From JBBTXJ01 sp964636345 (lineage in GTDB: Bacteria; Patescibacteriota; Patescibacteriia; Magasanikbacterales; JBBTXJ01): a stretch of 7,713 bases of DNA. The stretch is taken from NCBI GenBank assembly GCA_964636345.1, contig CAZWRL010000030.1, forward strand, positions 1-7,713, given 5' to 3'. The notes under the pieces were generated by a model, which was given only the letters and a program-made list of their open reading frames with translations, searched no databases and was not told the DNA's origin. A program made the position numbers and the translations under genes. Of the stretch, positions 5,983 to 7,713 are shown in pieces; position 1 is the first letter of the stretch; each line of letters begins with the position of its first letter.

Positions 5983-6750
5983 ATGAATCTACCCTCTTTG
6001 GAGGACATGCTGAAGGCAGGGATGCACTTTGGCCACAAAACAAGCCGTTGGCATCCCAACATGAAGCCCTTCATTTTTACGGAACGCGGTGGCGTTCACG
6101 TGATTAATTTGGAGCTCACGCGTGAGTATCTGGAAAAGGCGCTTGACGCCGCGCGCCAAATGGCGGCCGAAGGAAAGGTCATTCTTTTTGTCGGCACCAA
6201 AAAACAGGCGCGAGATATAGTGAAATACTATGCCGAGCAGTGTGGCATGCCGTATATTACTGAACGGTGGCTTGGCGGTTTATTGACCAACTTCAGCGAG
6301 ATCAACAAGTTGGTGCGCACGATGCTCTCACTCAAAGAGCAAAAAGCGCAGGGCTCGTTTGAAAAATACACCAAGAAAGAACAGATGGAGGTTGACGAAA
6401 AGATTGCGCAACTTGAGCACATGGTGGGCGGCATGGCATCGGTGAGCCGTCTGCCGGACGCATTGTTTGTGATTGATATGCGGCTTGAGAAAACCGCGCT
6501 CACGGAGGCCAAGCGCAAACACGTGACGGTGTTTGGTTTGTGTGACACCAACGCCAATCCGGAACGCGCAACCTATGTGATTCCGGGCAATGATGACGCT
6601 ATCAATTCTATTACGATGGTGGTATCATTGATGGCGGCGGCAATCAGTGAAGGCAAGAGTGAGTTCCAGCAAAAACAAGCCGCGGCTCCTGTTCTCACCG
6701 CGGTGAGAAAAGTGGTGCATGAGGTGGAAACAAAAGAAAAATCGGAATAA
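5983..6750 (+). CDS. rpsB: 30S ribosomal protein S2
   Basis: Structural protein of the small ribosomal subunit. Family landmarks are clear: LKAGMHFGH (10-18), GTKKQ (71-75), RWLGGLLTNF (95-104), LPDALFVID (157-165) and IPGNDDA (200-206). The length of 255 residues is normal for bacterial S2. The reading frame opens earlier (ATG 5911), but that extension would translate the two leader hairpins and adds 24 residues unlike any S2. ATG 5983 places MNLPSLEDML directly before LKAGMHFGH, as in other S2 proteins. No good Shine-Dalgarno precedes it (only AAAGAA). A GGAGG at 6000-6004 is inside the gene and only 2 nt from the next in-frame ATG, so it is not a credible start signal. tsf follows after 1 nt, the classical rpsB-tsf operon. 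Confidence 0.97.
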   Translation: MNLPSLEDMLKAGMHFGHKTSRWHPNMKPFIFTERGGVHVINLELTREYLEKALDAARQMAAEGKVILFVGTKKQARDIVKYYAEQCGMPYITERWLGGLLTNFSEINKLVRTMLSLKEQKAQGSFEKYTKKEQMEVDEKIAQLEHMVGGMASVSRLPDALFVIDMRLEKTALTEAKRKHVTVFGLCDTNANPERATYVIPGNDDAINSITMVVSLMAAAISEGKSEFQQKQAAAPVLTAVRKVVHEVETKEKSE

Positions 6751-6751
6751 T

Positions 6752-7366
6752 ATGGCCATTGATATTGCAATAATTCAAGCGTTGCGCGCCAAAACGGGCG
6801 GGGGGGTTTCAGATTGCAAAGCGGTGCTTGAAGAAACAAACGGCGATATGGCTGCGGCGGAGCGTTTGCTTCGCGAGCGCGGCGCAATCAAAGCGTCCAA
6901 GCGTACGGATAAAGAAACCAACGAAGGTATGGTTACGTCCTACATTCACCCCGGCGGAAGAGTAGGCGTACTTTTGATGCTGACATGCGAAACGGATTTT
7001 GTGGCGCGTAATGAAAAATTCCAGACGCTTGCGCGCGAGCTTGCCATGCAGGTGGCTGGCGCGGATCCGCTCTACATTCGCGCGGAGGATATTCCGGCCG
7101 CGGATTTAGAGCGTGAAAAAGAGATCGCGCGGATACAGCTTGCAGGTGAGGGTAAGCCGGAGGCGATGATGGGCAAAATTATTGAAGGGAAGCTCGCGGC
7201 ATGGTATCAGGAAGTGTGCCTCTTGAAACAGAAGTATATCAAGAATGAAGAAATCACCGTGGAAGCATTGATCAATCAAGAAATTGCATCGCTCGGTGAA
7301 CGGATTGAAGTGAAACGGTTTGTGAAGTTTGGACTTACCGGCGGCAACCGCGGTTGCGGACTTTAA
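6752..7366 (+). CDS. tsf: Translation elongation factor Ts
   Basis: Guanine nucleotide exchange factor that recycles EF-Tu-GDP to EF-Tu-GTP. The N-terminal UBA-like domain (about 1-50) carries LRAKTGGGVSDCKAVLEE, and the core contains the TDFVARN motif (81-87) that contacts EF-Tu. A central segment with GKIIEGKLAAWYQEVCLL (141-158) leads to the end at VKRFVKFGL. With 204 residues it is a short form, similar in size to Thermus EF-Ts (about 196) and lacking part of the second core subdomain of the 283-residue E. coli protein. An earlier in-frame ATG at 6719 lies inside rpsB and adds eleven residues (MRWKQKKNRNN) with no family counterpart. ATG 6752, 1 nt after the rpsB stop, is therefore chosen, with translation probably coupled to rpsB. 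A strong terminator follows. Confidence 0.96.
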   Translation: MAIDIAIIQALRAKTGGGVSDCKAVLEETNGDMAAAERLLRERGAIKASKRTDKETNEGMVTSYIHPGGRVGVLLMLTCETDFVARNEKFQTLARELAMQVAGADPLYIRAEDIPAADLEREKEIARIQLAGEGKPEAMMGKIIEGKLAAWYQEVCLLKQKYIKNEEITVEALINQEIASLGERIEVKRFVKFGLTGGNRGCGL

Positions 7367-7373
7367 GTTGGTG

Positions 7374-7396
7374 GATCCCGGGTCAAGCCCGGGATG
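7374..7396. repeat. CCCGGG palindromic element between tsf and its terminator
   Basis: Two perfect 8-bp arms (ATCCCGGG 7375-7382 and CCCGGGAT 7388-7395) flank the 5-nt centre TCAAG. The element lies 8 nt after the tsf stop and is distinct from the terminator hairpin downstream. It has no U tract. It resembles short dispersed palindromes of the type GGATCCCGG..CAAG..CCGGGAT seen between genes in several bacterial groups, but only one copy lies in this window, so repetitiveness cannot be shown here. Confidence 0.5.
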
Positions 7397-7407
7397 ACAG
7401 GTTTATA

Positions 7408-7433
7408 CAAAACCCCGGCGTGTCGGGGTTTTG
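7408..7433 (+). terminator. tsf: Intrinsic terminator of the rpsB-tsf operon
   Basis: A perfect 10-bp stem pairs CAAAACCCCG (7408-7417) with CGGGGTTTTG (7424-7433) around a 6-nt loop. The left arm supplies an A run and the right arm a T run, followed by TATTTGT, so it could end transcription in both directions. It lies 42 nt after the tsf stop. Confidence 0.85.
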
Positions 7434-7448
7434 TATTTGTGGTATACT
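7420..7448 (+). promoter_or_regulatory. gap: Extended -10 promoter of the GAPDH gene
   Basis: TATACT (7443-7448) is preceded by TG one base earlier (7440-7441), forming an extended -10. The hexamer 17 bp upstream, GTGTCG (7420-7425), is a weak -35 and lies inside the tsf terminator hairpin. Initiation is expected near 7455, leaving a leader of about 23 nt. Confidence 0.65.
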
Positions 7449-7460
7449 ATATCCACGCTA

Positions 7461-7477
7461 TTTCCTCATAAGGAGGT
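7461..7477 (+). promoter_or_regulatory. gap: Shine-Dalgarno of gap, abutting the start and able to pair with the upstream leader
   Basis: AAGGAGGT (7470-7477) is a full anti-16S match and the only strong ribosome binding site in the window. It ends directly against ATG 7478, leaving 1 nt between GGAGG and the start, less than the usual 5-9. AGGAGG (7471-7476) can also pair with TTTCCT (7461-7466) around the loop CATA, with two G-U pairs. It therefore may not act as a simple binding site. Confidence 0.55.
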
Positions 7478-7713
7478 ATGAGTGCCATTCGTCTCGCTAT
7501 TAATGGATTCGGACGCATTGGACGCAATGCATTTAAAATTGCGCTTGAACGCAAGGATGTTGTGGTTGTTGCTATAAATGATCTAACGGATACGCGCACG
7601 CTCGCGCATTTATTGAAGTACGATACGATGTATGGCATGTACGGACGGAAGGTGGCATATGACGAGAAACACATCATCGTTAATGGCAAAAAGATTCCGG
7701 TGTTTGCCATTAA
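7478..7713 (+). CDS. gap: Glyceraldehyde-3-phosphate dehydrogenase, N-terminal part (cut by the window edge)
   Basis: Glycolytic enzyme that oxidises glyceraldehyde 3-phosphate to 1,3-bisphosphoglycerate with NAD+ or NADP+. Seventy-eight complete codons are present. They show the Rossmann dinucleotide motif NGFGRIGR (9-16), then AINDLTDTRTLAHLLKYD and the segment MYGMYGRKV typical of the family. The catalytic Cys and His lie beyond the window, so activity and cofactor choice cannot be judged. ATG 7478 gives MSAIRLAINGFGRIGR, the expected distance to the glycine motif. The GTG at 7482 is in another frame. The gene follows the tsf terminator and has its own promoter, so it is a separate transcription unit. 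Confidence 0.95.
   Translation, partial: MSAIRLAINGFGRIGRNAFKIALERKDVVVVAINDLTDTRTLAHLLKYDTMYGMYGRKVAYDEKHIIVNGKKIPVFAI

Noticed and set aside
6719..6751. N-terminal extension of EF-Ts from ATG 6719 inside rpsB
   Set aside because: The eleven extra residues have no counterpart in EF-Ts, and ATG 6752 one base after the rpsB stop is the normal arrangement.

Overview
The window is a compact bacterial housekeeping region of roughly 50% GC with very short intergenic gaps. It contains no tRNA, rRNA, CRISPR array or mobile element that I can see. Short or domain-reduced proteins (a 279-residue DnaJ, a 204-residue EF-Ts), a near absence of Shine-Dalgarno sequences, and a 34-residue membrane peptide packed against lepA suggest a reduced-genome lineage such as Patescibacteria (CPR). 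That placement is an inference from style, not a proven assignment.

Layout. Positions 1-36 are the last codons of an upstream gene, probably dnaK, followed after 2 nt by dnaJ (39-878), which lacks one of the two C-terminal beta-domains. A LIV-1-like ZIP metal transporter follows (916-1668). It has its own promoter just after the dnaJ stop, placed so that its mRNA should be leaderless. The ZIP gene converges on, and overlaps by 4 nt, a minus-strand cluster read from right to left: lepA/EF4 (5815-4031), a 34-residue single-pass membrane peptide (4029-3925), recJ (3892-2063) and an RNase HI-family gene (2066-1665). lepA and the peptide gene are 1 nt apart, and recJ and the RNase HI gene overlap as ATGA. 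recJ also has a candidate internal leaderless promoter.

From 5816 to 5982 lies a divergent control region. Two sigma70-type promoters sit back to back with their -35 boxes 7 bp apart, one driving lepA leftward and the other driving rpsB-tsf rightward. The rpsB leader carries two tandem hairpins with the same core. rpsB (5983-6750) and tsf (6752-7366) form the classical S2/EF-Ts operon, closed by a strong intrinsic terminator at 7408-7433. A separate CCCGGG palindrome lies just before that terminator. The 5' part of a GAPDH gene (7478 to the window edge) follows, with an extended -10 promoter and the only strong Shine-Dalgarno sequence in the window.

Functionally the window joins protein folding (DnaK/DnaJ), translation (S2, EF-Ts, EF4), DNA repair and RNA:DNA hybrid removal (RecJ, RNase HI), metal transport and glycolysis. 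I see no convincing new multi-gene system. The points most worth following are the single-barrel DnaJ, the leaderless promoter geometry, the rpsB leader hairpins and the lepA-linked membrane peptide.
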